Part shown: positions 1-9,424 of the stretch, one piece after another
How the letters are laid out: every line of letters starts with the position of its first letter
How positions within the stretch are numbered: position 1 is the first letter of the stretch
Assembly (NCBI GenBank): GCA_018000455.1
Contig: JAGNJW010000005.1
Span: forward strand, 215,453-279,452
Length of the DNA: 64,000 nucleotides
DNA from: Acidobacteriota bacterium
GTDB taxonomy: Bacteria > Acidobacteriota > Vicinamibacteria > Vicinamibacterales > UBA2999
Direction of reading: 5' to 3'
Position numbers and translations under genes: made by a program
The notes under the pieces: model-generated
Database searches by the model: none
The model's input: the letters and a program-made list of their open reading frames with translations, nothing else
Told to the model about the DNA's origin: nothing

Positions 1-1
1 G

Positions 2-478
2 CGACTGCCGCCGTGGATGGCGCGCGTCGGTGTGATGGTCGGCCCGACACCGGCCGAGGCGTCCGTGGCCGTCAGGCAAGGCGGCCTGAGCGTGCTGCAG
101 GTCCACGAGGTGGACGACGTGACGCCGCTTGTCGCGCTCGGCGTGCCAATCGTCTGGGTAACCTCGCTCGACCGGGCGGCAGAGACGCCCACGCCGGCCG
201 GTGCCACGCTGATGGTCGACGCCGTCGACCCGGTGCGGCACGGCGGCACCGGCCGCCCGATCGATTGGGCTCGCGCTGCCGACCTGGCGCGCCGCGAGCG
301 TCTAGTGCTCGCCGGTGGCCTCACCGCAGAGAACGTGGCCCGGGCTATCGCGATGGTGCGCCCCTACGGCGTCGACGTGTCGTCAGGCGTCGAATCCGCT
401 CCCGGCCTCAAGTCACCAGAACGTCTGCGGCAGTTCGTCGCGGCCGTCCGCCAACCGTCCGTCGAGCTCCCGCCATGA
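2..478 (+). CDS. trpF: phosphoribosylanthranilate isomerase, 3' part
   Basis: The window opens inside this gene and shows roughly its last 158 codons. TrpF catalyses the Amadori rearrangement of phosphoribosylanthranilate in tryptophan synthesis. The visible part carries family hallmarks of the second half of the TIM barrel: [18 protein letters not shown] (the phosphate-binding GGTG loop), [12 protein letters not shown], and [16 protein letters not shown] near the end. Its stop overlaps the trpB start as ATGA (475-478), so the two are translationally coupled. Reading continues in frame back to the first bases, so the true start lies upstream of the window. Confidence 0.95.
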   Translation, partial: RLPPWMARVGVMVGPTPAEASVAVRQGGLSVLQVHEVDDVTPLVALGVPIVWVTSLDRAAETPTPAGATLMVDAVDPVRHGGTGRPIDWARAADLARRERLVLAGGLTAENVARAIAMVRPYGVDVSSGVESAPGLKSPERLRQFVAAVRQPSVELPP

Positions 479-1704
479 ACGCAACCGACCTCTCACCCAC
501 GCACAGCTTCGGCCAGCGCGACCCCGACGCCCGCGGCTACTTCGGCGACTTCGGCGGACGCTTCGTCCCCGAGACGCTGGTCGCGGCAGTCGAAGCCCTG
601 ACCGAGGCCTATTTCACCGCGCGGCAGGATCCGACGTTCCGCGCCGAGCTGACCCGGCTGCTGACACACTACGTCGGTCGCCCGACGCCGCTATGGGAGG
701 CCGCGCGCCTCGGTGCCGCCAGCGGTGGCGCGCGCGTCTTTCTGAAGCGGGAAGACCTGAACCACACCGGAGCGCACAAGATCAACAACGCGCTTGGCCA
801 GGCGCTGCTCGCCCGGCGCATGGGTGCCACCCGCCTCATCGCCGAGACCGGCGCCGGTCAACACGGTGTCGCCTCGGCCACGGCCGCCGCACTCCTCGGC
901 CTGGAATGCGTCGTCTACATGGGCACCGAGGACATGGCGCGCCAGTCGCTGAACGTCTTCCGGATGCGCCTGCTCGGCGCGGAGGTGCGCGGCGTCGAGG
1001 CCGGCAGCGCAACGCTCAAAGACGCCATCAACGAGGCGATGCGCGACTGGGTCGCGACGGTGGGTACCAGCTATTACCTGCTCGGCTCGGTGCTCGGGCC
1101 GCATCCGTATCCGCTGATGGTGCGGGAGTTCCAGAGCGTGATCGGCCAGGAAGCGCGAGTCCAGATCCTCGCCGAGGCCGGCCGCCTGCCTGACGCAGTC
1201 GTGGCGTCAGTGGGCGGCGGCAGCAACGCCATGGGGATCTTCGATGCGTTCGTCGACGATCGGGCCGTGCGCCTCATCGGCGTCGAGGCCGGCGGTGAGG
1301 CGATCACCCGCGGGCGTCACGCCGCGCGCTTTGCCGGTGGCGCCGAAGGCGTCTTCCAGGGAACGCGCACCTGGCTGCTGCAGGACGAAGACGGCAATGT
1401 CACCGCCACGCACTCGGTCTCGGCGGGTCTCGACTACGCCGCTGTCGGGCCGGAGCATGCGTGGCTGCAGTCGACCGGGCGGGCCGAGTATGCCTGGGCC
1501 GACGACCGCGCCGCCCTCGACGCCTTCGCCTCGCTCGCCCGGCTCGAGGGCATCGTGCCCGCGCTCGAATCGGCGCACGCCGTCGCTCACGTTGCAGCGC
1601 TCGGCCGTGAGCTGGGCCCGGGAGCGGTCATCATCGTGAATCTTTCGGGCCGTGGAGACAAGGACGTGCAGACCGTCGCCAACCTGACAGGAGCCCGCGC
1701 ATGA
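475..1704 (+). CDS. trpB: tryptophan synthase beta subunit
   Basis: This 409-residue PLP enzyme condenses indole with L-serine to give tryptophan. The PLP lysine is Lys102 in [13 protein letters not shown], and the phosphate-binding loop GGGSNAMG is near residue 247. The N-terminal [14 protein letters not shown] and the length are typical of the short TrpB1 type that pairs with TrpA. The ATG at 475 overlaps the trpF stop, and its own stop overlaps trpA as ATGA. A longer in-frame extension upstream exists only because the other frame stays open under high GC; it runs through trpF and is not coding. Confidence 0.98.
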   Translation: MNATDLSPTHSFGQRDPDARGYFGDFGGRFVPETLVAAVEALTEAYFTARQDPTFRAELTRLLTHYVGRPTPLWEAARLGAASGGARVFLKREDLNHTGAHKINNALGQALLARRMGATRLIAETGAGQHGVASATAAALLGLECVVYMGTEDMARQSLNVFRMRLLGAEVRGVEAGSATLKDAINEAMRDWVATVGTSYYLLGSVLGPHPYPLMVREFQSVIGQEARVQILAEAGRLPDAVVASVGGGSNAMGIFDAFVDDRAVRLIGVEAGGEAITRGRHAARFAGGAEGVFQGTRTWLLQDEDGNVTATHSVSAGLDYAAVGPEHAWLQSTGRAEYAWADDRAALDAFASLARLEGIVPALESAHAVAHVAALGRELGPGAVIIVNLSGRGDKDVQTVANLTGARA

Positions 1705-2486
1705 GCCGCCTCGACGACACTTTTGCGCGGCTGCGCGCCGAGAGGCGCACCGGCCTCATCGCCTATGTCACGGCCGGCGATCCGGATTTGCCGCGTTCGG
1801 CCGACGTCATCCGGGCCATCGACCGCGGCGGCGCCGACGTCATCGAGCTGGGCGTGCCGTTCTCGGATCCTTTGGCCGACGGTCCGGTCATCCAACGCGC
1901 CACCGAGCGGGCGCTGGCAGCCGGTACGACACTCACCAGGGTGCTGGAGCTGGCCGCAGGACTGCGGGCTGACGTCGCCACCCCGCTCGTCCTCTTCACC
2001 TACGCCAACCCGATGGTGCGGATGGGCGTGGTCGCCTTCGCGCGCCGGGCACGGGAAGCGGGTATCGACGGCGTGCTGGTGCTGGATCTGCCGCCGGAAG
2101 AGGCGAGTGAGGCGCGAGGCGCGTTCGTGGCCGAAGGCCTTGATACAATTTTCCTCTTGAGCCCTACCACCTCCGTAGCACGAATCCGGCGCGCCGCCGA
2201 ACTCGGCAGCGGCTTCCTCTACGGGATCTCGAGGCTCGGCGTCACGGGTGCGCGGTCGGATGTGGCCGACTCGGCCGAGGCGCTCGCGACGCGCGTGCGG
2301 GCCGAGACGTCCCGCCCTCTGGCGCTCGGCTTCGGATTCTCGCGGCCCGAGCACGTGCGCTCGGTCGGTCGTTGGGCCGACGCGGCGGTGGTCGGTTCGG
2401 CCCTGGTGCAAGTGGTCGCCGACCACGCCGGCCATGTCGGCCTCGGTGGGGAAGTCGAGCGGTACGTGCGATGGCTGCGGAGCTGA
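1701..2486 (+). CDS. trpA: tryptophan synthase alpha subunit
   Basis: This 261-residue TIM-barrel enzyme cleaves indole-3-glycerol phosphate and channels indole to TrpB. The catalytic acids sit at the canonical positions Glu49 (in [12 protein letters not shown]) and Asp60 (in PLADGP). [13 protein letters not shown] and the C-terminal [12 protein letters not shown] phosphate loop are also family-typical. The start overlaps trpB by 4 bases and the end overlaps the chorismate mutase start by 16 bases, so it is an internal cistron of the aromatic operon. Confidence 0.98.
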   Translation: MSRLDDTFARLRAERRTGLIAYVTAGDPDLPRSADVIRAIDRGGADVIELGVPFSDPLADGPVIQRATERALAAGTTLTRVLELAAGLRADVATPLVLFTYANPMVRMGVVAFARRAREAGIDGVLVLDLPPEEASEARGAFVAEGLDTIFLLSPTTSVARIRRAAELGSGFLYGISRLGVTGARSDVADSAEALATRVRAETSRPLALGFGFSRPEHVRSVGRWADAAVVGSALVQVVADHAGHVGLGGEVERYVRWLRS

Positions 2487-2803
2487 GTGTCGAGGCGTTG
2501 CGTGCCGAGATCGATCAGATCGACGAGGTGCTCGTGCGCCTGCTCGACCGCCGGGCCCGGTGCGCCTATGCCATCGGGCGCGCCAAGCAGGCCGCCGGCC
2601 GGGCGATCTACGAGCCGAACCGCGAGACGGCAGTCCTGGCACACGTGCGCCAGGTCAACGAGGCGCTCGGCGGGCCGCTCGATGGCGACGCCATCGGGCG
2701 GTTGTTCGAGCGCGTGATCGACGAGGCACGACGAATTCAGCGGATCGAGGCAGAACGTCCGGCGCCGCCGGCGGGCGCCGCGGACGGGCAAGGCCGAACG
2801 TAG
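2471..2803 (+). CDS. aroQ: chorismate mutase, AroQ class
   Basis: This 110-residue all-alpha protein has the AroQ pattern LRAEIDQIDEVLVRLLDRR, then AIGRAKQAAG, then YEPNRET. Chorismate mutases of this class use conserved Arg, Lys, Asp and Glu residues for chorismate to prephenate. The ATG at 2471 lies inside the end of trpA. The short length implies a monofunctional enzyme that relies on the separate tyrA two genes downstream. The C-terminal 20 residues are Pro/Ala/Gly-rich and probably disordered. The family is clear; kinetic role in Phe versus Tyr supply is inferred from context. Confidence 0.9.
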   Translation: MAAELSVEALRAEIDQIDEVLVRLLDRRARCAYAIGRAKQAAGRAIYEPNRETAVLAHVRQVNEALGGPLDGDAIGRLFERVIDEARRIQRIEAERPAPPAGAADGQGRT

Positions 2804-2820
2804 GCAGAAGGAGCGGGGCA

Positions 2821-3867
2821 ATGGTGGTCGTAATGAAGGAACGGGCCTCTGACGAGCAGGTGCAGGCGGTGATCGCGCACCTGGTCGGAATTGGCATGGA
2901 CGTGCACCGATCGTCGGGAGCGGCGCGCGTCGTCCTCGGGGTGGTCGGGTCTGGCACGGTGGACCGTGGGCTCGTGGCGCTGATGGAGGGCGTGCACGAG
3001 GTACTGCGGATCAGCGAACCCTACAAGTTGGCGAGTCGCACCTTCAAGCAGGAGGACACGATCATCTCGATCGGCGACCTGCGTATCGGCGGCGACGAGG
3101 TCATCGTGATGGCCGGTCCGTGCTCGGCGGAGACCGAGGCGCAGGTGCAGGCGACGGCCGCGGCCGTCAAGCGCGCCGGCGCCAAGGTGCTGCGCGGCGG
3201 CGCGTTCAAGCCGCGCTCATCGCCCTACAGCTTTCAGGGCCACGGCGAAGAGGGTCTGAGGATGCTCCGCGCCGGCGCCGATGCCCACGATCTCAAGCTC
3301 ATCACCGAGGTGATGGACATCTCGCAGATCGAGGTCTGCGCGAAGTACGCCGATATCTTTCAGGTCGGCGCCCGCAACATGCAGAACTTCACGCTACTGC
3401 GGGAGCTCGGGCGCGGCAAGACGCCCGTGATGCTGAAACGTGGCATCGCGGCCACCATCGAGGAGTGGCTGCTCTCGGCCGAATACGTGCTCTCTGGCGG
3501 CAACAGCAACGTCATGCTGTGCGAGCGCGGCATTCGCACGTTCGAAACCAGTACGCGCAACACGCTCGACGTGTCGGCCATCCCAATCGTGAAGGACCTG
3601 TCGCACCTGCCGGTCCTGGTCGACCCGAGCCACGGCACGGGACGCCGCGACAAGGTGGCGCCGATGGCGCGTGCGGCGGCAGCGGCCGGGGCCGATGGAT
3701 TGCTCATCGAAGTGCACTGCGATCCCGATCATGCCTGGTCGGATGGCGCGCAATCGATGTTCCCAGCGCAGTTCGAGCGCTTGATGGCCGAGCTGCGTAT
3801 CATCACGCCAGCCATCGGCCGCAGCATCTGCCTCGAGCCGACGGCGCGCCGCGGCTGGGCGCGCTGA
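2821..3867 (+). CDS. aroF: 3-deoxy-7-phosphoheptulonate (DAHP) synthase, type I-beta
   Basis: This 348-residue enzyme commits PEP and erythrose 4-phosphate to the shikimate pathway. Residues 1-75 form the ferredoxin-like regulatory domain of the I-beta subfamily. The barrel follows with MAGPCSAE (metal Cys101), GGAFKPRSSPYSFQG, VMLKRGIAATIEEWL and LVDPSHGTGRRDKV. The ATG at 2821 is preceded by an AAGGAG-type ribosome site at about 2808. The fused N-terminal domain suggests feedback control by tyrosine or phenylalanine, as in Thermotoga-type enzymes, but the effector cannot be read from sequence. Confidence 0.95.
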   Translation: MVVVMKERASDEQVQAVIAHLVGIGMDVHRSSGAARVVLGVVGSGTVDRGLVALMEGVHEVLRISEPYKLASRTFKQEDTIISIGDLRIGGDEVIVMAGPCSAETEAQVQATAAAVKRAGAKVLRGGAFKPRSSPYSFQGHGEEGLRMLRAGADAHDLKLITEVMDISQIEVCAKYADIFQVGARNMQNFTLLRELGRGKTPVMLKRGIAATIEEWLLSAEYVLSGGNSNVMLCERGIRTFETSTRNTLDVSAIPIVKDLSHLPVLVDPSHGTGRRDKVAPMARAAAAAGADGLLIEVHCDPDHAWSDGAQSMFPAQFERLMAELRIITPAIGRSICLEPTARRGWAR

Positions 3868-3868
3868 G

Positions 3869-4699
3869 GTGACGGCGCTGGCGCCCATCGAACGGCTGCT
3901 GGTCGTCGGTGCCGGCCTCATGGGCACCTCGGTCGCGCTGGCCGTGAAGCGCCGCTGGCCAGGCGTGGCGCTGACGGCGATCGATTCTGTCGCGCAGGCG
4001 CACGCTCCCTTCGACCGGCACCTCGGTGCCGCCGACGCTCTACCGCCGTTCGATCTGGCCGTCCTGGCCTGTCCGATCGATGCCTACGGCCCATGGATGG
4101 CTCGCCTGGCCGCCGAGGCGCCCGGTCGGCCCGTCACCGACGTCGGTAGCGTGAAGCGCCTGCCGCACCGTGTCGCCCGCGAGTGCGGCCTGACGTCCTT
4201 TGCAGGGGGCCACCCGATGGCCGGTGGGTCCGTGCCGGGGCCCGAGCGGGCGTCGGCGTCGCTGTTCGACGGCAGGATCTGGTTCGTCACGGCGGGCGAG
4301 GCGCCGGCCGCGGTGGTGGACCTGGCGTGCGCGCTCGCCGAGGGGTGTGGCGCCCGCGTGACGGACGTGGCGCCCGCCGCGCACGATGAGATCGTCGCCG
4401 CCGTCAGTCATCTGCCGCAGGTGGTGGCCAGCGTCCTCATGGCGACGGTGGCGGATGCCGCCAGCGACCGCGCGCTCGCGGCCACCGCCGGCGGGCTGCG
4501 TGACTCGACCCGCATCGCCGAAGGACCGGCCACGATGTGGCAACCGATTTTTGCCGCCAACGCCGACCTCCTTGCGCCCCTCGTCCGTGACACCGCCGCG
4601 CGCCTGCAGTTACTGGCCGACCGGCTCGCCGATCCGGCGGCGGTGCGGGCCCTGTTCACGGCCGCCAACAGCGGTCGCCGACGCGTGCCACCGCTATAA
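3869..4699 (+). CDS. tyrA: prephenate (or arogenate) dehydrogenase
   Basis: This 276-residue protein starts at GTG 3869, one base after the aroF stop. LLVVGAGLMGTSVA is the N-terminal Rossmann NAD(P) site. GGHPMAGG near residue 115 carries the conserved TyrA histidine. It catalyses oxidative decarboxylation of prephenate to 4-hydroxyphenylpyruvate, or of arogenate to tyrosine; sequence alone does not separate these. No ACT domain is seen, so any feedback is direct. It is the last gene of the aromatic operon: the next gene has its own -10 box. Confidence 0.9.
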   Translation: MTALAPIERLLVVGAGLMGTSVALAVKRRWPGVALTAIDSVAQAHAPFDRHLGAADALPPFDLAVLACPIDAYGPWMARLAAEAPGRPVTDVGSVKRLPHRVARECGLTSFAGGHPMAGGSVPGPERASASLFDGRIWFVTAGEAPAAVVDLACALAEGCGARVTDVAPAAHDEIVAAVSHLPQVVASVLMATVADAASDRALAATAGGLRDSTRIAEGPATMWQPIFAANADLLAPLVRDTAARLQLLADRLADPAAVRALFTAANSGRRRVPPL

Positions 4700-4700
4700 T
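4695..4700 (+). promoter_or_regulatory. -10 box of scoA, leaderless type
   Basis: TATAAT ends 7 bases before the scoA ATG at 4708, so transcription should begin at or next to the A of the start codon. It overlaps the tyrA stop. No good -35 is seen. Confidence 0.6.
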
Positions 4701-4707
4701 CGGTCGC

Positions 4708-5400
4708 ATGCAGAAAGTAGTACGCGATGCCGACGCCGCCGTCGAAGTCATCGGTGACGGCGCCACGATCATGATGGGGGGCTTTGGCGTCTGCGGCGTC
4801 CCCGAGAACCTCATCGCCGCGCTGCACCGCAGAGGCGCACGCGATCTGACCATCATCAGCAACAACGCCGGCACCGACGACCACGGCGTAGGCGTGCTGC
4901 TCAAGGCGCGCCAGATCCGCAAGATGGTCTCGACCTATGTCGGCGAGAACAAGGAGTTCGAGCGCCAGTTCCTCCAGAAGGAAATCGAGGTTGAACTGGT
5001 GCCGCAGGGCACCTTCTCCGAGCGAATCCGTGCCGGCGGTGCCGGCATCGCCGCGTTCTTCACGCCCACCGGCGTCGGCACGATGGCCGCCGAGGGCAAA
5101 GAGGTGCGCGACTTCGACGGGCGCCTCTACGTCATGGAACGCGGCCTCACGGCTGATTTCGCGTTCGTGAAGGCCTGGACGGGCGACACGGCCGGCAACC
5201 TCGTCTACCGCCGTACGACGCGCAACTTCAACCCCATGATGGCCACCGCCGGCAGGACGACCATCGCCGAGGTGGAGGAGCTCGTCGACGCGGGCGTTAT
5301 CGCCGGTGATCACGTGCACACGCCAGGCATCTTCGTCCAGTGGATTCTGCGCGGCGCCGCCTACAGCAAGAAGATCGAGAAGCGCACGGTGAGGGCCTGA
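4708..5400 (+). CDS. scoA: 3-oxoacid CoA-transferase subunit A
   Basis: This 230-residue alpha subunit of succinyl-CoA:acetoacetate-type CoA-transferase has the glycine-rich [14 protein letters not shown] and the [13 protein letters not shown] signature. With ScoB it moves CoA between succinyl-CoA and acetoacetate or a related 3-oxoacid, linking ketone body or short-chain acid use to acetyl-CoA. Its stop TGA shares its A with the scoB ATG. A perfect TATAAT lies 7 bases upstream. The AtoE-type permease at 7979 is a plausible functional partner. Confidence 0.95.
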   Translation: MQKVVRDADAAVEVIGDGATIMMGGFGVCGVPENLIAALHRRGARDLTIISNNAGTDDHGVGVLLKARQIRKMVSTYVGENKEFERQFLQKEIEVELVPQGTFSERIRAGGAGIAAFFTPTGVGTMAAEGKEVRDFDGRLYVMERGLTADFAFVKAWTGDTAGNLVYRRTTRNFNPMMATAGRTTIAEVEELVDAGVIAGDHVHTPGIFVQWILRGAAYSKKIEKRTVRA

Positions 5401-6047
5401 TGGATATTCGAGAGCGTATCGTGCGGCGCGTCGCCCTTGAACTGAAGGACGGCGACTACGTCAACCTCGGCATCGGCATGCCGACGCTGGTGGCCAACTT
5501 CCTGCCGCCTGGGATCGAGATCACGCTGCACTCCGAGAACGGCATGCTCGGCGTCGGACCGTATCCGTCGGCCGATGAGGTCGACGCCGACCTCATCAAC
5601 GCTGGCAAGGAGACCGTCAGCGAGGCGCCTGGTGCCAGTTACTTCAACAGCGCCGACTCGTTCGCCATGATTCGCGGCGGGCACATCGACGTCACGGTGC
5701 TGGGCGCGCTCGAGGTCGACGCTGGCGGCAGCCTGGCCAACTGGATGGTGCCGGGCAAGATGGTGAAGGGCATGGGCGGCGCGATGGATCTCGTGGCCGG
5801 GGCCAAGCGCGTCATCATCGCCATGGAGCACACGACCAAGGACGGCGCCTCGAAGATTCTGCCGCGCTGTACGCTGCCGCTCACCGGCGTGGGGGTCGTC
5901 GACCTCATCGTGACGGAACTGGCAGTCATCGAGGTCACCCCGGCCGGGCTCGCGCTGCGCGAGATGGCGACCGGCACGAACGAAGAGGCCGTGCGGGCGG
6001 CCACGGCAGCGCCGCTCGCGGTCGACGGGCCGGTCGGCCGCTTCTGA
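5400..6047 (+). CDS. scoB: 3-oxoacid CoA-transferase subunit B
   Basis: This 215-residue beta subunit carries the catalytic glutamate in [12 protein letters not shown], the residue that forms the covalent CoA thioester. [18 protein letters not shown] and [11 protein letters not shown] segments are typical. The ATG at 5400 overlaps the scoA stop by one base; an in-frame start 60 bases upstream lies within scoA and is less likely. The length matches separately encoded bacterial beta subunits. Confidence 0.95.
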   Translation: MDIRERIVRRVALELKDGDYVNLGIGMPTLVANFLPPGIEITLHSENGMLGVGPYPSADEVDADLINAGKETVSEAPGASYFNSADSFAMIRGGHIDVTVLGALEVDAGGSLANWMVPGKMVKGMGGAMDLVAGAKRVIIAMEHTTKDGASKILPRCTLPLTGVGVVDLIVTELAVIEVTPAGLALREMATGTNEEAVRAATAAPLAVDGPVGRF

Positions 6048-6062
6048 ACGCGAGCGGGCGCC

Positions 6063-6470
6063 GTGCCTCCTGACCACGCGCCCCTCTGGTTGCCTGCGAG
6101 CCTCGTCGAGACGCTGGTGAAGGAGGCGGCTGCTGCCGCTCCGCGCGAAGCCTGCGGGCTGCTCATCGGCCGGGGTCGCCGGGTGGAGCGGGTCGAGCCG
6201 GCCAGCAACGTGGACCCCGCCGCGACGCGCTACGCCATCGCGCCCGCTGATCACTTCGCGGCCCTGCGGCGCGCCCGGCAGGATGACCTCGAGGTCATCG
6301 GGGCCTATCACTCACACCCCGCGGGCGGACCGGAGCCGTCGGCGACCGACACCGCCGAGGCCTTCGCCGATTTCTTCTACGTGATCGTCGGCCTGGCGCC
6401 GGCGCCCGCCATCGCGGTGTGGCGCCTCGAGCACGGGAACTTCGCCGCCGTCAGCCTCGTCCGTACCTGA
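6063..6470 (+). CDS. JAMM/M67-family metallopeptidase
   Basis: This 135-residue protein starts at GTG 6063. It has a full JAMM zinc site: a Glu in APREACGLLIGR, then HSHPAGGPEPSATD (residues about 82-95, the H-x-H-P-x5-P-S-x2-D pattern). The family includes Mec-type peptidases that release cysteine from CysO carriers and other enzymes acting on ubiquitin-like sulfur carriers. No carrier with a GG tail or E1-like gene is adjacent, so substrate is unknown. It follows scoB by 15 bases and may be co-transcribed. Confidence 0.85.
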   Translation: MPPDHAPLWLPASLVETLVKEAAAAAPREACGLLIGRGRRVERVEPASNVDPAATRYAIAPADHFAALRRARQDDLEVIGAYHSHPAGGPEPSATDTAEAFADFFYVIVGLAPAPAIAVWRLEHGNFAAVSLVRT

Positions 6471-6505
6471 CGAGACGGGTCATCGGCGGCCCGCCGGGAG
6501 GCGAG

Positions 6506-7939
6506 ATGCCAGCTGGGAGATCGCGGAAGATCAGCCGCGCCGTACGCATGGTGCTGGCGCTCGTGGCGCTCTCGGCGGTCATCTCCGTGCGTGCCGCCGG
6601 TCAGCCGGTCGCGGCGGTCGACGCCGAGCAGGCGCTGCGCCGGCAGGTCGAGTCCCGCTTCGAGGTGGTGCCGCTCAGAGATGGCATCGCCCTGGCGGGA
6701 GCGACGGCCGACCGGCGCCTCGAGATCGACGGCGGCGTCGTGCTCAGTCAGGGCGTCGCGCTGTCTGGCGACGAGCTTCGCCGCCGATTCGGCGCCGATG
6801 CCGATCTGATTCTTCGACTGTCGTACCTCGATAACGCGGCGCTTCGTCGCCTGTTCGCGCCGAACACGCCGGCAGGGCTGCCAGCGTCACCACCGCCAGC
6901 CGCACCAGCCACGGTCCCGGCCGCACAGGCGCAGGAAACGCCTACCGCGCCGCCCACGCCACCGGTCGTCGAGCGCCCTGCGCCGCAGGTGGCCCGGGCC
7001 GCCTACCGACGCACCGGTGCCAGAATCGGCCTCGCCAAGCGCATCGAGGTCGCGGCCGACGAGGAGGTGACCGACGGTGTGTTCTCGCTGGGCGGCTCGG
7101 TCCTCATCCTGGGACGTGTGCGCGACGGGGTGGTCGTAGTCGGCAACGACCTGGAGCTCGGTCCTACCGCCGACGTGCGCGGCGATGTCACCGTCGTCGG
7201 CGGACAACTCTCGATCGCCGAGGGGGCCCGCCATACCGGAGCGGTGCACCACGCGGTCGGCACCTCGTGGCGGCGCTGGTCGTGGCCGGCCGTCGGCTGG
7301 TCGCGGTTCGAACCCGGAGGTGCCGCCAGCTGGCTGCCGCTGGCGGGCACGACGACGCGCGTGCTGCTCCTGGCTCTGATGGTGGCGGCGCTGGCCTTTT
7401 TCGCCGGCGCGCGCGTGACACGCATCGGCGCGGCCGCCGTGGCGAGTCCGATCAAAGCCGCGCTCGTTGGCGTCACAGCACAGGTGCTGTTCGTGCCGGC
7501 CCTCATCCTCGTGGCGGTGGTGATGGCCATCACGATCGTGGGGCTGCCGTTTGTGGCGGTGGTCGTGCCCCTGGCCGTTGCGGCGATGTTCGCCACGATG
7601 CTCCTGGGCTTCACGAGCCTGGCCGGCCGCGTCGGTCAGGCATTCGGCCGATCGTGTCGCGGCGGGGGCGACGGCGTGGTGCTCGCCGCATTGGCCGGCC
7701 TCGTGCTCATCGTCTTGCCGACGTTCCTCTCGCGTCTGGTTGGCATCGGGCCCGACTCGCTGCGTTTCATCGCAGCCGGTCTGCTCGTTGTCGGTACGGC
7801 CCTTGAGTACGTGGCGTGGACGGTCGGACTCGGCGCCGCCATCCTGACAGGGCTCGGAGGATGGTCGCTCGTCCCCCCTCCGGTGCCGCCGCCACCAGCA
7901 CCGACAGATCGGGTCGTCGAGCCGTCGGCGGTGCTCTAG
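6506..7939 (+). CDS. exported bactofilin-like/polymer-forming domain protein with C-terminal membrane segments
   Basis: This is a 477-residue protein. The ATG at 6506 has GGGAGG just upstream. Residues 1-31 look like a signal peptide (basic start, then VLALVALSAVISVRAAGQ). A Pro/Ala-rich linker (about 135-165) leads to a short beta-helix-like stretch (about 175-255) with GGSVLILGRVRDGVVVVGND and VRGDVTVVGGQLSIAEGA, which resemble bactofilin-type repeats. Four or so hydrophobic segments follow from about residue 285 to 455, then a Pro-rich tail. Known proteins with this layout are poorly characterised; a role in envelope organisation is inference only. Confidence 0.7.
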   Translation: MPAGRSRKISRAVRMVLALVALSAVISVRAAGQPVAAVDAEQALRRQVESRFEVVPLRDGIALAGATADRRLEIDGGVVLSQGVALSGDELRRRFGADADLILRLSYLDNAALRRLFAPNTPAGLPASPPPAAPATVPAAQAQETPTAPPTPPVVERPAPQVARAAYRRTGARIGLAKRIEVAADEEVTDGVFSLGGSVLILGRVRDGVVVVGNDLELGPTADVRGDVTVVGGQLSIAEGARHTGAVHHAVGTSWRRWSWPAVGWSRFEPGGAASWLPLAGTTTRVLLLALMVAALAFFAGARVTRIGAAAVASPIKAALVGVTAQVLFVPALILVAVVMAITIVGLPFVAVVVPLAVAAMFATMLLGFTSLAGRVGQAFGRSCRGGGDGVVLAALAGLVLIVLPTFLSRLVGIGPDSLRFIAAGLLVVGTALEYVAWTVGLGAAILTGLGGWSLVPPPVPPPPAPTDRVVEPSAVL

Positions 7940-7966
7940 CCCTCAATTCGCGGTCGCCGGCGCGGC

Positions 7967-7972
7967 TACAAT
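7967..7972 (+). promoter_or_regulatory. -10 box of the AtoE-type permease, leaderless type
   Basis: TACAAT is followed by 6 bases and the GTG at 7979. The next ATG (7971) is out of frame, which supports GTG as the start. Confidence 0.6.
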
Positions 7973-7978
7973 GGCCGC

Positions 7979-9316
7979 GTGCTCGCTCGACTCGCGACCC
8001 TGCTGGCCGACGTCGCCGAACGCTACGTCCCGAGCGCCTTCGCCATCGCCGTGTTGCTGACGGGCGTCACCTGCGCCGGCGCCCTTGCGATCGGCGCCAC
8101 GCCGGGCGACACGGTCGTGGCGTGGGGCCGTGGCTTCTGGACCCTCAGCTCGTTTGCGATGCAGATGGCGCTAGTAGTGCTCACGGGCTTCCTCGTCTCC
8201 ACTGCGCCGCCCGTCGACCGCCTGTTCCGCGCCGTGGCTCGCCTGGCCGGGCCACCGGCGCGCGCCGTCACGCTCATGGCTGTGGTATCGATGGCGCTGG
8301 CGTGGCTGCACTGGGGCTTGAGTCTCATCGGCTCGGCGATGCTCGTGCGCCATATCGTCCGCCAGCAGCCGCGCGTGGACTTCCGACTGCTCGTCACGGC
8401 CGCCTACCTGGGGATGGGGGCGACGTGGCACGCCGGCATGAGTGGGTCGGTGCCCCTACTGATGGCGACGCCCGGCCACTTCCTCGAGGCCACGACCGGA
8501 CGCGTGCCCCTGTCGGCGACGACGTTTGCGCCCTTCAACCTGGTGCTCAGCCTGCTCGTGTTCGTCGTCATGGCTGGCGTCGTGTGGTGGATGCATCCGC
8601 CGGCCGATCAGGCCGTGCGGGTGTCGAACGACGGGCTCGACGATCTCGAACGGTTCGAACCGCCGCCGGCGCCGACGGAGCGCTCGTTCGCGGCGTGGTG
8701 CGACCACACCCGCGTGCTGCCACTGGCGCTCGGCGCCATGGGGGCGGCGTGGCTCGTCTGGTACGTCCGCGCGACAGGACCTCAGCTCACGCTGGATGTG
8801 CTCAACTTCACGTTCCTGATGATCGCGATCGTCCTGCATGGTCGACTCTCGTCAGTCATGGCCGCCGGCGAACAGGGCTCTCGGCTCCTCGCTGGCGTCC
8901 TCCTGCAGTTCCCGCTCTACGCCGGGATGTACGGAATCATCGAGGGCACGGGACTTGCCCGTGTCCTCGGTGACGCCATCGCGCGCTCCGCCTCCGCCGA
9001 CACGCTGCCGCTGGCGCTCTACTGGTACTCGAGCGTTCTCAACTACTTCGTCCCGTCCGGCGGATCGAAGTGGGCCGTCGAAGCGCCGTTCATCATCGAC
9101 GCCGCTGGCCGGCTCGGTGTGGGTCTCGACGAGGTGATCCTGGCCTATGCGTGGGGGGACATGGCCTCGAACCTGATTCAGCCGTTCTGGGCGCTGCCAC
9201 TGCTTGCCGCAGCGCGTCTCGGCTTCCGCGACATCATGGGCTACGCGGCAGTGTGCTTCGTCGTGGTCACCGTGCTCGCCTCGACGGCATTCTGGCTCTT
9301 GCCGCTGACGCGCTGA
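7979..9316 (+). CDS. atoE: short-chain fatty acid/acetoacetate permease, AtoE family
   Basis: This 445-residue polytopic membrane protein resembles AtoE/DcuC-like short-chain fatty acid transporters: FAIAVLLTGVTCAGAL, WHAGMSGSVPLLMATPGH, LQFPLYAGMYGIIEGTGL, NYFVPSGGSKWAVEAPF and a C-terminal YAWGDMASNLIQPFWALPLL. The NYFVPSGGSKW block is the most recognisable signature. About eleven hydrophobic segments can be counted. Together with scoAB it would allow uptake and activation of acetoacetate or butyrate; that link is contextual. Starts at GTG. Confidence 0.88.
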   Translation: MLARLATLLADVAERYVPSAFAIAVLLTGVTCAGALAIGATPGDTVVAWGRGFWTLSSFAMQMALVVLTGFLVSTAPPVDRLFRAVARLAGPPARAVTLMAVVSMALAWLHWGLSLIGSAMLVRHIVRQQPRVDFRLLVTAAYLGMGATWHAGMSGSVPLLMATPGHFLEATTGRVPLSATTFAPFNLVLSLLVFVVMAGVVWWMHPPADQAVRVSNDGLDDLERFEPPPAPTERSFAAWCDHTRVLPLALGAMGAAWLVWYVRATGPQLTLDVLNFTFLMIAIVLHGRLSSVMAAGEQGSRLLAGVLLQFPLYAGMYGIIEGTGLARVLGDAIARSASADTLPLALYWYSSVLNYFVPSGGSKWAVEAPFIIDAAGRLGVGLDEVILAYAWGDMASNLIQPFWALPLLAAARLGFRDIMGYAAVCFVVVTVLASTAFWLLPLTR

Positions 9317-9327
9317 CGCGCACCGGC

Positions 9328-9341
9328 GTGCACGCGTGCAC
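9328..9341. repeat. 14-bp perfect palindrome between atoE and pepA
   Basis: GTGCACG is followed directly by its reverse complement CGTGCAC. It lies 12 bases after the atoE stop and 84 bases before pepA. It could be a weak hairpin or an operator; nothing in the sequence decides this. Confidence 0.4.
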
Positions 9342-9424
9342 GGAATCACCGGCGCGCAGCCTCGCGACCCGGCGACCCGATGCTAGACTATTTGACGTCT
9401 GCCCGCTGGGTATGAGGCCTTTCG

